The position numbers and the translations under genes are program-made. Under the pieces are notes generated by a model, which saw nothing but the letters and a program-made list of their open reading frames with translations, did not search any database and was not told the origin of the DNA. Of a DNA stretch of 64,000 nucleotides, positions 51,185 to 60,638 are shown in pieces. The stretch lies in the NCBI GenBank assembly GCA_021731045.1, contig JAKFYE010000003.1, forward strand, positions 23,306 through 87,305, given 5' to 3'. How positions within the stretch are numbered: position 1 is the first letter of the stretch; each line of letters opens with the position of its first letter. Source of the stretch: Bdellovibrionales bacterium (GTDB lineage: Bacteria; Bdellovibrionota; Bdellovibrionia; Bdellovibrionales; JAKFYE01).

Positions 51185-53059
51185 TTAGATTGTGAGTTCT
51201 GTACTTTCAAATTCTTTGAGGACTTGAGACGGTGGGCCGAGACGATGGACGCGACCATTTTGTAGCCAAACGACCCGGTCGCATGAGCGAATCGTGGAGA
51301 GGCGATGGGCAATTATGATTTGAGTTTTGCCGATAAAAAATTCTTCGGTTGCACGGGTGATGATCTCTTCAGATCGAGGATCGACCGAGCTTGTAGCTTC
51401 GTCGAGCACAACAACAGGAGCATCTTGCAATAAGCAACGAGCCATGCAAACTAACTGACGTTCTCCGATAGAGAGATTATGCCCACGCTCTTCAATCTGA
51501 TAGTTTAACCAATGTAAATATTCAGCATCCGTGGCTTCCGTCGGAAGAAATTGAACCCGACGAAGCGACTCGATCAATTTAGCATCTGGAAGATTCTCGG
51601 TAGCACAAAGATTATAGCGAAGTGTTCCTAAGAATAACGTCGCATCTTGCGGAATATATGCGATAAGTGAGCGATACGCGTTGAGATCAATTCCGCCTTG
51701 ACCAGTATCGGCTTCAACTCCGTCGACTTTGATTGATCCATGTTCAATCGGGTAAAGACGAAATAGCGACTGGATCAAACTTGTTTTTCCGCTACCGGTT
51801 TTGCCGATCACAGCAATGCGCTCTCCAGACTTAATATTTATATTTACTTTCTCTAAAACGAGCGGCAGATCATCGCGATAGCGCATCGAAAGATTGTCAA
51901 TGTCAATCGGTGCCCCATATTGCTTTTTACTTAAAATTTGAGTCGGAGAATACGAGGTCTCTTGAGGATGCCCAGTTTTAAATTTTGCCGTAAACGGAAG
52001 CTTAGCTCCTTGTTCTAAAGGCAATCGCATATATTCATTCATTCTTTCGAGTCCGGTCATAGCTTCCTCAAATTGTCCTAACCATTCAAAAAATGACTGT
52101 AGAATATTTGCGGAGAGTCCCATGTAGGCAAATGCCACGCCGATGGACCCAACACTGAGTCGACCTGTATGAACAAGCCAAATACTAATGAGACCGGTCA
52201 AGAGAAACATCGCAGCCGTGGTGGCACTCATCGCAAAGGAAAAACGCACAAAAATACCTGTGCTATGTTGTCTTTGCGATAGATAATCGTCGTTCAACTT
52301 TGCAAACCGCTCTTCAAAAATCAAACGTCTATCGAAAGCACGAATGGTGCTGGCGCCATTTACACTTTCGGCAAAGTGTGAAATTCCAGCGGATCTACGT
52401 AACGCAGTTTCACGACGAGCATGCCGCAAAGAAGGTAAAAAGAACCGGTACACGCCAAAATTTAGTCCTGCTTGCAAAAACCAAAAAAGCAAAAACCATG
52501 GACTAGCGATGGTAATTAAAATCGTCATCGCCAACATATCAAAAATAAGACCGATGAACTCCGCGAGTGGACCGCCAAAAATTCGAAATACGTTATTATA
52601 ATCGCTAGAGAATCGAGTCATCACGCGACCGGCTGGGTTTTGATCAAAGAAAGACATGGGAAGGCGAGATGTTCGCACTGTCGTTTCGTCGTAAACCCGA
52701 CTGACCGCGTGGGCAGAAAGTCTTGAGACACCGACACGAAAACAAATCGTCAATATAAAACCCAATAACGTGGTGGCAGACAATAGATAAAGAAAATCTG
52801 AAGAGGTGAGTCCTTGTAAGAATTGTGGCAAAGCTCGGCATTTGATTTCGGAGGATGCGACACAATAGGAATCTGCCCAATACCCGATAAGATTTGCGTT
52901 TCCTAACAAGGCAATGCGACCTAAAAATCCAGCCGACATAAAAAAGAGAGTGCCGACAATTGCAGGGCGATAGGCCTGAAATAAAGTATTGAGTAAAGAC
53001 TTTTGATAGCGTCCTTGAAAGCGAGTTTCTTTGGCGGTGAAGCTTCGAGGACTATTCAT
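51185..53059 (-). CDS. ABC exporter half-transporter, ABCC-like second half (catalytically competent NBD)
   Basis: The 624-residue protein has a six-span exporter domain and a C-terminal nucleotide-binding domain. Walker A is GKTGSGKTSL, signature LSIGERQLVCMARCLL, Walker B VVVLDEATSSVD with the catalytic Glu present, and H-loop IIAHRLSTI. The wording of the signature and Walker B closely follows the second nucleotide-binding domain of ABCC/MRP transporters. It overlaps the preceding half-transporter by 8 nt, and the pair would form a heterodimer equivalent to one full ABCC protein. The substrate is unknown; ABCC members export conjugates and lipophilic anions. Confidence 0.9.
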   Translation of the reverse strand: MNSPRSFTAKETRFQGRYQKSLLNTLFQAYRPAIVGTLFFMSAGFLGRIALLGNANLIGYWADSYCVASSEIKCRALPQFLQGLTSSDFLYLLSATTLLGFILTICFRVGVSRLSAHAVSRVYDETTVRTSRLPMSFFDQNPAGRVMTRFSSDYNNVFRIFGGPLAEFIGLIFDMLAMTILITIASPWFLLFWFLQAGLNFGVYRFFLPSLRHARRETALRRSAGISHFAESVNGASTIRAFDRRLIFEERFAKLNDDYLSQRQHSTGIFVRFSFAMSATTAAMFLLTGLISIWLVHTGRLSVGSIGVAFAYMGLSANILQSFFEWLGQFEEAMTGLERMNEYMRLPLEQGAKLPFTAKFKTGHPQETSYSPTQILSKKQYGAPIDIDNLSMRYRDDLPLVLEKVNINIKSGERIAVIGKTGSGKTSLIQSLFRLYPIEHGSIKVDGVEADTGQGGIDLNAYRSLIAYIPQDATLFLGTLRYNLCATENLPDAKLIESLRRVQFLPTEATDAEYLHWLNYQIEERGHNLSIGERQLVCMARCLLQDAPVVVLDEATSSVDPRSEEIITRATEEFFIGKTQIIIAHRLSTIRSCDRVVWLQNGRVHRLGPPSQVLKEFESTELTI

Positions 53060-54872
53060 GAACTAAGTCCTCAGTTAAATCTTCCGACATATTTTCAGAT
53101 GTTTTTGATTCTGTTCGCACGTCCTCGCGACGCACAAACTCCCGAAACTGAGGAACGTGTTTATGTAGCTCTGCATATGTGCCTTGATGAGTGATTTGAC
53201 CATTTTCAATAAAAATCACGCGATCGCACCAAGGCAAAACGGCCATGCGCTGGGTAACAAGGAGGCGAGTCTTAGTTTTCCAATCGCCGCAAATAAGCTT
53301 TTCAATGAGTTGAGCCTCTGTATCAACATCGACGGCACTTAAGCTATCATCCATCAAAATAATAGGACGGTTCGCATAATGTGCACGAGCGATACTCACT
53401 CGCTGACGTTGACCGCCCGAAAGATTCACTCCTCTTTCGCCGATTTCAGTTTCAAGCCCATCACGTACGCGCTCATTTTCAGGTAAAAATTGTGCCAACT
53501 TCAATGAGTTCAAAACACGTTCATCTAAATTTTTATATTGTGAAAAACTCGAAGGTTCTTCAAGGTAAGTGAACATTACATTTTCTCTAAGGCTCGCACT
53601 CATCGTGAAACCTTCTTGCGGAATAAAAGCCATCTGTGAGCGCACGGCTGGATCCGCGGGTCCAGCTGTCGCCACGCCATTTATAGAAAACGAATGAAAC
53701 TTAGCCCCTGTTGCGCCCATAAGCGATTGGAGTAGTAAAGTTTTTCCGCATCCAACTTCGCCGACGATGCCAACAAATTCATTTTTTTTGATTGAGAGAT
53801 TTATATTTTTTAATAAATTTCGGCCGTCTATTTCAAGATTTAAGCCTGAGACTTCAATGGCAAAATTTTCGGAGCTAGCTTGGGTCGTCATAACTTGAGG
53901 TTGCGTGATTGGCAATTGAAGGGCTCTTTGCAAACGAACCATCGAAGAAAACGAATCCATACTGATCACAATAGCCCACGGAAATTGTCGAAGCGGTCGG
54001 GCTAAAAATACACCCATGATCCAAAGTAACGAGAGAAGCTCGCCAGGTGTCGGCTCACGACCAACTGATTTGCGCATATTAACTAGTAAAAGAACGACAA
54101 GAATGTTTAAAAAATATGTACCTGAAGTCGCGATGGAGTTCATCACTTGACCATTCGTTAACATTCCAAGGCGGTTCGTAGTTTCGCGTATACGTACTTT
54201 AAATATTTTAGCTTCTATGGATTTAATCCAACCCAAAATACGAAGCGTACGTATATTCTGCACCCATTCTGCCACCAATCCAGTTCGTTCGGCGGCTAAT
54301 TGTTTAAAACTGTAGAAATACCGGGACTGTCTGCGGGCTAAAATAAAATTGATAAAACTGAGTGTTAAAATTGCACTTAAGCTCGAGAGCCAAGGTATTT
54401 CAAATAAGACATGAAGTGCAATCGGGGCTAATAAAAGCGGAAAAACCATCGAACCGGCCATAATAAAAGCTTGGTCCAAAATTGCAGCGGCACCTTGAAC
54501 ATCTACTGCAAAAAGTGAGATGCCTTCGCCGGCAGGTTTGTGTCCTATGAAGCCACCAGGGCCTTCGAGAATTCGAGAGTAAGAAGCATCACCTAAAGAT
54601 TTTTGAGTAATAAATGATTCGCGTGAGGCGACCCATAAACTCATTTGCCAAAACGCGTGAGTGGTAACTGTTAAAATGAAGGCCGCCCAGATCCAGCGTT
54701 GCGACGCACCTCCAGCTAAAAGTTCATCGACAAAATGTTTTTGCGCATACGGTGCGGCAATTCCACAAATTGCACATAGCAAAGAGAGGCCTAAAATCAG
54801 TAGCCTCCATCTGAAACGTTGGAAGAGAATCGATTTTAGTAAAGAGGACGAGGAAACGGCGTGAGATTTCAT
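53052..54872 (-). CDS. ABC exporter half-transporter, ABCC-like first half (degenerate NBD)
   Basis: The 606-residue protein has a six-span exporter domain and an NBD with Walker A GEVGCGKTLL and signature LSGGQRQRVSIARAHY. Walker B reads IILMDDSLSAVD: Asp replaces the catalytic Glu, exactly as in ABCC first NBDs (LLDDPLSAVD). The H-loop His is replaced by Gln (LLVTQRMAVL). This site can bind but probably not hydrolyse ATP. It is translated just before the competent partner with an 8-nt overlap. The asymmetry argues for an obligate heterodimer. Confidence 0.9.
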   Translation of the reverse strand: MKSHAVSSSSLLKSILFQRFRWRLLILGLSLLCAICGIAAPYAQKHFVDELLAGGASQRWIWAAFILTVTTHAFWQMSLWVASRESFITQKSLGDASYSRILEGPGGFIGHKPAGEGISLFAVDVQGAAAILDQAFIMAGSMVFPLLLAPIALHVLFEIPWLSSLSAILTLSFINFILARRQSRYFYSFKQLAAERTGLVAEWVQNIRTLRILGWIKSIEAKIFKVRIRETTNRLGMLTNGQVMNSIATSGTYFLNILVVLLLVNMRKSVGREPTPGELLSLLWIMGVFLARPLRQFPWAIVISMDSFSSMVRLQRALQLPITQPQVMTTQASSENFAIEVSGLNLEIDGRNLLKNINLSIKKNEFVGIVGEVGCGKTLLLQSLMGATGAKFHSFSINGVATAGPADPAVRSQMAFIPQEGFTMSASLRENVMFTYLEEPSSFSQYKNLDERVLNSLKLAQFLPENERVRDGLETEIGERGVNLSGGQRQRVSIARAHYANRPIILMDDSLSAVDVDTEAQLIEKLICGDWKTKTRLLVTQRMAVLPWCDRVIFIENGQITHQGTYAELHKHVPQFREFVRREDVRTESKTSENMSEDLTEDLVHE

Positions 54873-54962
54873 AACGATGTAACAAAGATGGTACTGCCTT
54901 ACGTAATTCTTGGCATTAAGAAATTAGGAATATTTTAAATGGGCACGGCGCTTCAAAGGATA

Positions 54963-56795
54963 TTAGGTATTTTGTAGGTCGCGTAACTGTTTTTGTTTGG
55001 TGTCTAATGTTTCCATCATCTCTAATAAATCGTTTTCAGAGGTCTCGATATCCCGAGAGCACCAAGCCAGTTGCTTCGCAATATCTTGCGCTATCAATCC
55101 TTGAGCTTTAAGCAAGTCTTGACTAAGGGTTTCGCGTTTTTGTATGTGTTGAGCAATTGTCACTTCGCATTTCGCAATCATTTTTTCGAATTCACGAATT
55201 TCACTCTGCAAGAGTTTTGTTTGTTCACGGTAATTAAATTTGGGCTTGGGTAATGATGTCGAGGGCTTGGGAGGCTCTGTATTTGGTGTTACATCTTCCG
55301 AGGTTCGTGTTCGCAGCGCTCCTTTTTCTAAGCTCCAAATGTATTCGTCGTAGGAGCCCGGATAGATTTCGGCTCCACCATCGCGAATTTCTAAAATTTT
55401 GTTTGCCACCCTTCGAATAAAACTCCGATCGTGACTGACCACAACCAGTGTGCCTTCGTATTGACTTAAAACTTCAGTAAGTGCTTCTACCGTATCAAAA
55501 TCTAAATGATTCGTTGGCTCGTCCATAATTAATAATGGACTTTTTTGCAGAAGAATCTGCCCAAGAGCGACGCGCGATTTTTCGCCTCCTGAGAGTACTT
55601 TAATTTTCTTGTGAACATCGTCTCCAGAAAACAAAAGTGATCCTGCAATATTTAATATCTCTTGAGCCTTGATTTCAGAATGCGCGGTTCGTTGTAAGGC
55701 TTCTAAAACGGTATCGCCTAAATGCAGATCTTCGGCAACATGCTGAGCAAAATACGAGAGACTAACCTGATATCCCAAGGTGCGTGTGCCCGACTGAAGC
55801 GGAAGTCGGCCAGCAAGTGTTTTCAGCAGTGTTGACTTGCCAGCACCGTTAAATCCAACCACTCCTAGGCGTGAGCCGCGTTCTAAACGGACTGTTACAT
55901 GATCTAAAACATTTTTATCAGGATACCCAAGTTGGGCATCGACCAAAGACATAGTTTCTTTACCGGTATGGGTCGGTGGCGGAATTTTAATTTTTGCTTT
56001 TACCGGCAGTGCTTTGATTTCGATGTATTCCATTTTTTCTAATTGTTTCATTCGACTTTGTGCTTGTTTTGCTTTACTTGCCTTCGCCTTAAACCTGTTT
56101 ACGAATTCTTGAATATGTTTACGTTTGGCCTCTTGATTCGCGGCCTGTGCGGCGAGAACATCTTGCAGCATAGTTTTTTGTTCGAAGTAATCATCGATGT
56201 TGCCCGGAAACTTCGTTACATCGCCTAATTCAACTTCGAGCGTAGCATCTGTCGTTCGACGTAAAAACTCTCGATCATGGGAGATTAACAGAAAAGCGCC
56301 TGTATAGTTTTGTAAAAACAATTCAAGTGCGAGAATACTTTCTAGATCAAGAAAGTTAGTCGGCTCATCCAGTAACATAAGTGTTGGTTCTTGGCCAATA
56401 AGGTAGAGCAACTTCATGCGCATACGGTAACCACCGCTTAATGAACGCAGTGGATTTTGAAAATGATCTTCGGTTAAACCTAGGCTAGTTCCAATTTGTT
56501 TAAGGTCCCAAATTGGTTTTACGCAATTTTCGCGTAGATACTCTTCGGATGAAAGATCTAAACTCCATTCGGATTCTTGCTCTAAATAACCAATTCGTAG
56601 CCCATTAGCCTTGATAATGCTTCCGCCATCAAGAGATTCATGACCAACCAAAACTTTAAACAACGTTGTTTTTCCAGCTCCGTTTGGCCCAATAACACCA
56701 ATATGCTCACCTTCGTTAATGGCCAAACTAATATCATCAAATAAAATTTTAGGACCGTAGTGCTTCGATCCGTGTTGAACTTGCAACAGATTCAT
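54963..56795 (-). CDS. ABC-F family ATPase (Uup-like)
   Basis: Two ABC domains without membrane segments: Walker A GPNGAGKTT and GFNGAGKST, signatures LSGGYRMRMKLL and LSGGEKSRVALGQ, Walker B LMLLDEPTNFLD and LLIMDEPTNHLD. A C-terminal helical region of ~80 residues (KFNYREQTKLLQSEIREFEKM onward, cited within limit) forms a coiled coil like that of Uup. ABC-F proteins act at the ribosome or on DNA-linked processes. ATG 56795 is preferred over TTG 56831 on homology grounds, though neither has a good ribosome site. It diverges from the DUF1624 gene with about 41 bp between starts. Confidence 0.9.
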   Translation of the reverse strand: MNLLQVQHGSKHYGPKILFDDISLAINEGEHIGVIGPNGAGKTTLFKVLVGHESLDGGSIIKANGLRIGYLEQESEWSLDLSSEEYLRENCVKPIWDLKQIGTSLGLTEDHFQNPLRSLSGGYRMRMKLLYLIGQEPTLMLLDEPTNFLDLESILALELFLQNYTGAFLLISHDREFLRRTTDATLEVELGDVTKFPGNIDDYFEQKTMLQDVLAAQAANQEAKRKHIQEFVNRFKAKASKAKQAQSRMKQLEKMEYIEIKALPVKAKIKIPPPTHTGKETMSLVDAQLGYPDKNVLDHVTVRLERGSRLGVVGFNGAGKSTLLKTLAGRLPLQSGTRTLGYQVSLSYFAQHVAEDLHLGDTVLEALQRTAHSEIKAQEILNIAGSLLFSGDDVHKKIKVLSGGEKSRVALGQILLQKSPLLIMDEPTNHLDFDTVEALTEVLSQYEGTLVVVSHDRSFIRRVANKILEIRDGGAEIYPGSYDEYIWSLEKGALRTRTSEDVTPNTEPPKPSTSLPKPKFNYREQTKLLQSEIREFEKMIAKCEVTIAQHIQKRETLSQDLLKAQGLIAQDIAKQLAWCSRDIETSENDLLEMMETLDTKQKQLRDLQNT

Positions 56796-56836
56796 GTTGG
56801 TTAAAGTGCTGTTTTCGAATAATATTGTCAATACGG

Positions 56837-57541
56837 ATGAAGAACTTACGCTTTACTTTTTTTGATAGTCTTCGGGGAGTCGCTATGATTTTGATGGCGA
56901 TTTACCATTTTTGTTTTGATTTAAATTACTTTGGTGTTCTTAATTATGATTTTAATCATGATTCGTTTTGGTTGATGTTTCGAGCAGTCATTATGACCTT
57001 GTTTACCGGATTAGTAGGAGTGAGTTTGTCTTTGAGCGGGGCAAACATAAAATCCGCATCTTATAAAAAAAGATTAGGAAAGCTTTTTGCTTGTGCAGTT
57101 ACGATTACTGTTGTGACGAGCTTTGTTTTTCCGCAAAGTTGGGTGTTTTTCGGGATTTTGCATTTTATCTTTTTTGCAAGCCTTTTAGGTCCCATTTTGG
57201 TTCGTGCACCATGGATGTGTTTAGGTATTGGAATCGTTTTTGTGATAATGCCTGCCGTTTATACAAGTTTTATCTTTATGCAACCATCGCTCATAATTCT
57301 TGGGCTTTCTCCAATAAAACCAATGACAGAGGATTTTGCGCCAATTCTACCTTGGCTCGGAGTTACGATGATTGGAGTCTTTATCGGTCATATTGTTAAA
57401 AAATATCCGCGTCGAATGTTAACTGCTGAGATAAAATCGTTGTCGACCTTGGGCCATTATTCTTTGCGTTTTTATATGATTCATCAATTAGTTTTATTTC
57501 CGATAGCATGGTTAGTTTCGTATATTCTTAACTACTTTTAA
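56837..57541 (+). CDS. DUF1624/heparan-alpha-glucosaminide acetyltransferase-like membrane protein
   Basis: A 234-residue protein with about seven membrane segments. The opening FFDSLRGVAMILMAIYHFCF (D-S-L-R-G and a following His) is the signature of the DUF1624/HGSNAT catalytic family and related acyltransferases, which move acyl groups across membranes. The later HYSLRFYMIHQLVLFPI is also typical. ATG 56837 is preferred over TTG 56825. The substrate is unknown; modification of an envelope glycan is a reasonable guess. Confidence 0.85.
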   Translation: MKNLRFTFFDSLRGVAMILMAIYHFCFDLNYFGVLNYDFNHDSFWLMFRAVIMTLFTGLVGVSLSLSGANIKSASYKKRLGKLFACAVTITVVTSFVFPQSWVFFGILHFIFFASLLGPILVRAPWMCLGIGIVFVIMPAVYTSFIFMQPSLIILGLSPIKPMTEDFAPILPWLGVTMIGVFIGHIVKKYPRRMLTAEIKSLSTLGHYSLRFYMIHQLVLFPIAWLVSYILNYF

Positions 57542-57560
57542 AATATTTGTAAGTCGTTTG

Positions 57561-57590
57561 ATTGCACTGTGGATTGCACTGTGGATTGCA
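57561..57590. repeat. 12-bp tandem direct repeat
   Basis: ATTGCACTGTGG occurs twice in tandem, followed by a partial third unit ATTGCA. It lies in the spacer between the DUF1624 gene and the porin-like gene. It could be a recent slippage product or a regulator site. Confidence 0.6.
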
Positions 57591-57705
57591 CGAGTCTCGT
57601 GAGTCCAACTTGAAGCAAGCCTAAGGTCGAGATGCCTAAATTATCCTCAACATTCTATATAATTAGACAGAGAATCTAAATGAATAAAACTTCGGGAGAT
57701 ACAAT

Positions 57706-59352
57706 ATGACAAAAATTATCCTTTTAGTCGCGGTTACGTTTCTACCATCATTTGTTTGGGCTGAATTGCAATCTTGTGGCCAAGTAAAAAAAATTGAAGG
57801 ATCTGATTGCAAATCTCTTAGGGTCGAGTTTGATTTATCCGAATGCGGAGATGCGCAAGGATCTTTTCAATCAAAAATGATTTGTAAAAAAGCAGGAACG
57901 ACGGCTGAACTAAAAACACAGAGTAATAAATTTCGAGTTGCCCTTGAACGCTCGCATGGAGAATGGAAGCCAAGTGGAAAAATTTGGCGCTTTCCGTTAG
58001 CAAAAGAGCGAGAAGTTTCAAATTCAAAATCAGAAGTTGCGGTATTACCAGTGATTCCAGAGTCTCTCGCCGTCGCGGCGGCAGAAGGTGTGTCGGTGAC
58101 TGAAGCGGCAAGTGGTAAGGCCGTGTCTGAAAAAACCACAGAACCAAAGTCAGAGCCAAAAGTTGACGCAAAAGAAATTGCATCAGAGGCGACATTATCA
58201 AACCCAATGATCAAACCGACTTCGATTGATGCGCCATCGGAAACAGCCCCAGCTTTAGGTGACATTAAAGTTTCTGGTTTTATCGATGCGTATTACAGCC
58301 AAAATATGAATGGCGCGGCTCCTGCTCAGCATACAGGAAATCCTGCGACAATTCCCAACGGCAATACGTCTTTGCGCTATTATGATCAATACAATGATCA
58401 AATCCAATTAAGTTTAGCCGAAATTACTATTAAAAAAGAAAACGAACGTATGGGATTTTTAGTGGATCTCGATTTTGGAACAAGTGCTGATATTAATGCC
58501 GCTAATCCTGCATATTCTGCAAGCGCATCGACTGCCGATGTGCGTACGGATGAAATGTCGAAACACATTGGCCAAGCCATTGCGACTTACAAACCTAAGT
58601 CGACACGCTTGGTTTTTGATATCGGAAAAATGGCAACGCATGTAGGTCTTGAGACGATGAAGTCTAAAGACAATTGGAATTATTCTCGTTCCACTTTATA
58701 CGGTTATGGAATTCCCTTATGGCATTCCGGGGCCCATCTGGGGTTAGAAGTGGCGCCTCAAACTGTTTGGCTCGGGGCTTACGTTTATAATGGTTGGAAT
58801 TCTATGTACGAGAACAATCACGCGAAAACCTTTGGAGGACAAATTAAATTTGCTGCGAATGATAGTGCTGTAATGGTTTTAAATTATCTAGAGGGCGCAG
58901 AAAGAAATATGGACAATACACATCTTCGTCGCATTTACGAAGGTAATTTAACCGTTAAACTCGTTCCAACCTTAAGCTTCCAAACAGATTGGTTAGGCGG
59001 AAACGAAGACAATGTTTTAAATAATTCAACGGGAGAGCGCCGGATGGTGAGTTGGAAGGCCCACACGTTAGCTCTTAAATGGTCGCCTTCAAGCTGTTAT
59101 TCTTTATCGCCTCGCTATGAGTTCTACGAAGATTTAGACGGCTACACATTCGGTGGATACGGAACAACCGGCGAGGCTCAAAACCTTACGAGCTGGACGG
59201 TAACCAATGCATTCACTTTGTCACCGGGTACAGAATTGCGTTTTGAATGGAGACAGGATCAATCGACAAAAGCCAATCGCTTTGTAAAAGAAAATTTTGA
59301 TACAACAAACGAACAAATCACATATACGGCAGCATTTCTTAGTAGCTTCTAA
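57706..59352 (+). CDS. Porin-like outer-membrane beta-barrel protein
   Basis: A 548-residue exported protein (signal peptide ending VWA). Residues 20-180 are periplasmic with four cysteines near the N-terminus and a low-complexity Ala/Glu/Lys/Ser region. From VSGFIDAYYSQN onward the sequence is a long amphipathic barrel of roughly 14-16 strands ending in Phe (AAFLSSF). The pattern resembles the BBP2/OmpL-like porins. It may be a trimeric or monomeric channel with an N-terminal periplasmic extension. The following hairpin terminates it. Confidence 0.83.
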   Translation: MTKIILLVAVTFLPSFVWAELQSCGQVKKIEGSDCKSLRVEFDLSECGDAQGSFQSKMICKKAGTTAELKTQSNKFRVALERSHGEWKPSGKIWRFPLAKEREVSNSKSEVAVLPVIPESLAVAAAEGVSVTEAASGKAVSEKTTEPKSEPKVDAKEIASEATLSNPMIKPTSIDAPSETAPALGDIKVSGFIDAYYSQNMNGAAPAQHTGNPATIPNGNTSLRYYDQYNDQIQLSLAEITIKKENERMGFLVDLDFGTSADINAANPAYSASASTADVRTDEMSKHIGQAIATYKPKSTRLVFDIGKMATHVGLETMKSKDNWNYSRSTLYGYGIPLWHSGAHLGLEVAPQTVWLGAYVYNGWNSMYENNHAKTFGGQIKFAANDSAVMVLNYLEGAERNMDNTHLRRIYEGNLTVKLVPTLSFQTDWLGGNEDNVLNNSTGERRMVSWKAHTLALKWSPSSCYSLSPRYEFYEDLDGYTFGGYGTTGEAQNLTSWTVTNAFTLSPGTELRFEWRQDQSTKANRFVKENFDTTNEQITYTAAFLSSF

Positions 59353-59354
59353 AA

Positions 59355-59390
59355 AAAAGAGAGAGAGAGAAGCTTCCTTCTCTCTCTTTT
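59355..59390. terminator. Bidirectional terminator
   Basis: An A-run with GAGAGAGA pairs with TCTCTCTC and a T-run over at least 12 bp, loop around AGCTTCC. It lies between the convergent porin-like and proline-rich genes and has A and T tracts on both sides. Confidence 0.82.
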
Positions 59391-59411
59391 AAAAATCTTT
59401 AAGACTAATTT

Positions 59412-60434
59412 CTAGTAACCCCAATATTGATTGTCGAGATTAAACATTACGTTTTCGACACGATCAAATTGCATGTCCACTGACTCTGAAAAGTAAGCCC
59501 AATATAAGCTTTCACGAGCCTCTTCAAAGGCGCGTTTCACCTCACGGAATTCGTTAGCCGAGTACGATGGTGTATACGGATACAAATTCAAACTGTCGCG
59601 AAGTCGAATCACGCTATCAAGGAAGAGTTCAACTTTGTAAGCCGCCCAGCTTTGTTGTTGATCATAATTTTGATCAGCTTCATTTTGTGCTAACCAGAGC
59701 GTCTCATTGACTTCCGATTCGAGCGTGTAAATTAAATTTTGCGCTCGAGCGTAATCCCAATATGGACGTGACGGTGCTGGATAGTATGTCGGTGGATAGT
59801 ACACCGGTGGACGTGGTCGATACTGGTGAACTGGATGTCCTGGACGATACGGCGGCGGTGTTGGTCGTGAAGGACGCGAAGGTGGTGGGTAATATCCACC
59901 ATGTCCTGATTCTACGTAACAATGACGTCCGCTATAATCGTTGTAACAATAGCGATCTTGCGGAACAGGGCGCGAGCCATGATCTCCAGGGTATGGACGA
60001 TCCGGTCTTGAAGGCGGAGGCGTTGGACGATCCGGTCTTGAAGGTGGAGGCGTTGGACGATCCGGTCTTGAAGGCGGAGGCGTTGGACGATCCGGTCTTG
60101 AAGGCGGAGGTGTTGGACGATCCGGTCTTGAAGGCGGAGGTGTTGGACGATCCGGTCTTGAAGGCGGAGGCGTTGGACGATCCGGTCTTGAAGGCGGAGG
60201 TGTTGGACGATCCGGTCTTGAAGGTGGAGGTGAAGGTCTGTCAGGTGGAGACGGTCTATCGGGAGGAGATGGACGATCTGGTCGAGACGGAACCCCACCT
60301 CCTCCTCCGCCGCCATCATCTGTACACACGCGCACACCGTTTTCGATGTGACATTCGCGCGCAAATGCTACGGGCGAAAATAACATGGAAACGGCACTGG
60401 TCGTTCCCAATATGGCCATAAATATTTTTTTCAT
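59412..60434 (-). CDS. Exported proline-rich repeat protein with C-terminal helical domain
   Basis: A 340-residue protein with signal peptide (SPVAFA, AGGAG 6 nt before the ATG). It has a short cysteine pair (ECHIENGVRVCTDD), a Gly run and then eight 10-residue units of the form PPPSRPDRPT, followed by a Tyr/Pro-rich segment (PPVYYPPTYYPAPSRPYWD). The C-terminal ~110 residues are predicted helical and acidic (ARAQNLIYTLESEVNETLWL) with no recognised family. The repeat would be an extended, periplasm-spanning or cell-wall-associated rod. A long open frame on the opposite strand is only a by-product of the repeats. Confidence 0.85.
   Translation of the reverse strand: MKKIFMAILGTTSAVSMLFSPVAFARECHIENGVRVCTDDGGGGGGGVPSRPDRPSPPDRPSPPDRPSPPPSRPDRPTPPPSRPDRPTPPPSRPDRPTPPPSRPDRPTPPPSRPDRPTPPPSRPDRPTPPPSRPDRPTPPPSRPDRPYPGDHGSRPVPQDRYCYNDYSGRHCYVESGHGGYYPPPSRPSRPTPPPYRPGHPVHQYRPRPPVYYPPTYYPAPSRPYWDYARAQNLIYTLESEVNETLWLAQNEADQNYDQQQSWAAYKVELFLDSVIRLRDSLNLYPYTPSYSANEFREVKRAFEEARESLYWAYFSESVDMQFDRVENVMFNLDNQYWGY
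59996..60236. repeat. 30-bp tandem repeat inside the proline-rich gene
   Basis: Eight units of 30 bp (TCCGGTCTTGAAGG then a variable C/T, GGAGG, and GTTGGACGA) differ at only one or two positions. They encode the PPPSRPDRPT repeat. High identity implies recent expansion and probable length variation. Confidence 0.92.
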
Positions 60435-60532
60435 TTGGTTCTCCTAGTTTAATACTAGCGGTTGAATAACGGCTAATACTCTGTTTACGAGGAGTACAAT
60501 TACAGAAATTTTCAGTCTTGTCATGGCTCAGC

Positions 60533-60554
60533 TTTGATACACGAATGTATCAAA
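60533..60554. promoter_or_regulatory. Perfect dyad upstream of the proline-rich gene
   Basis: TTTGATACA and TGTATCAAA form a 9-bp inverted repeat around CGAA. No T-tract follows on either strand. It lies about 100 bp upstream of the 60434 start and could be a regulator site or a hairpin in the leader. Confidence 0.4.
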
Positions 60555-60638
60555 AAATTAGAATAAAAAATAATTTCTTCTAATACGAGACGGAAATAAT
60601 ATTTTTTCGAAACTTTTAAAAAAGAACTAAAAAAATTG

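Noticed and set aside
59996..60236. Possible CRISPR array of 30-bp repeats
   Set aside because: Repeats are head-to-tail without unique spacers and encode a proline-rich repeat.
59762..60421. 219-residue plus-strand ORF with LDDPVLKAEA repeats
   Set aside because: Antisense shadow of the 30-bp repeats in the proline-rich gene, which has a signal peptide and ribosome site on the minus strand.
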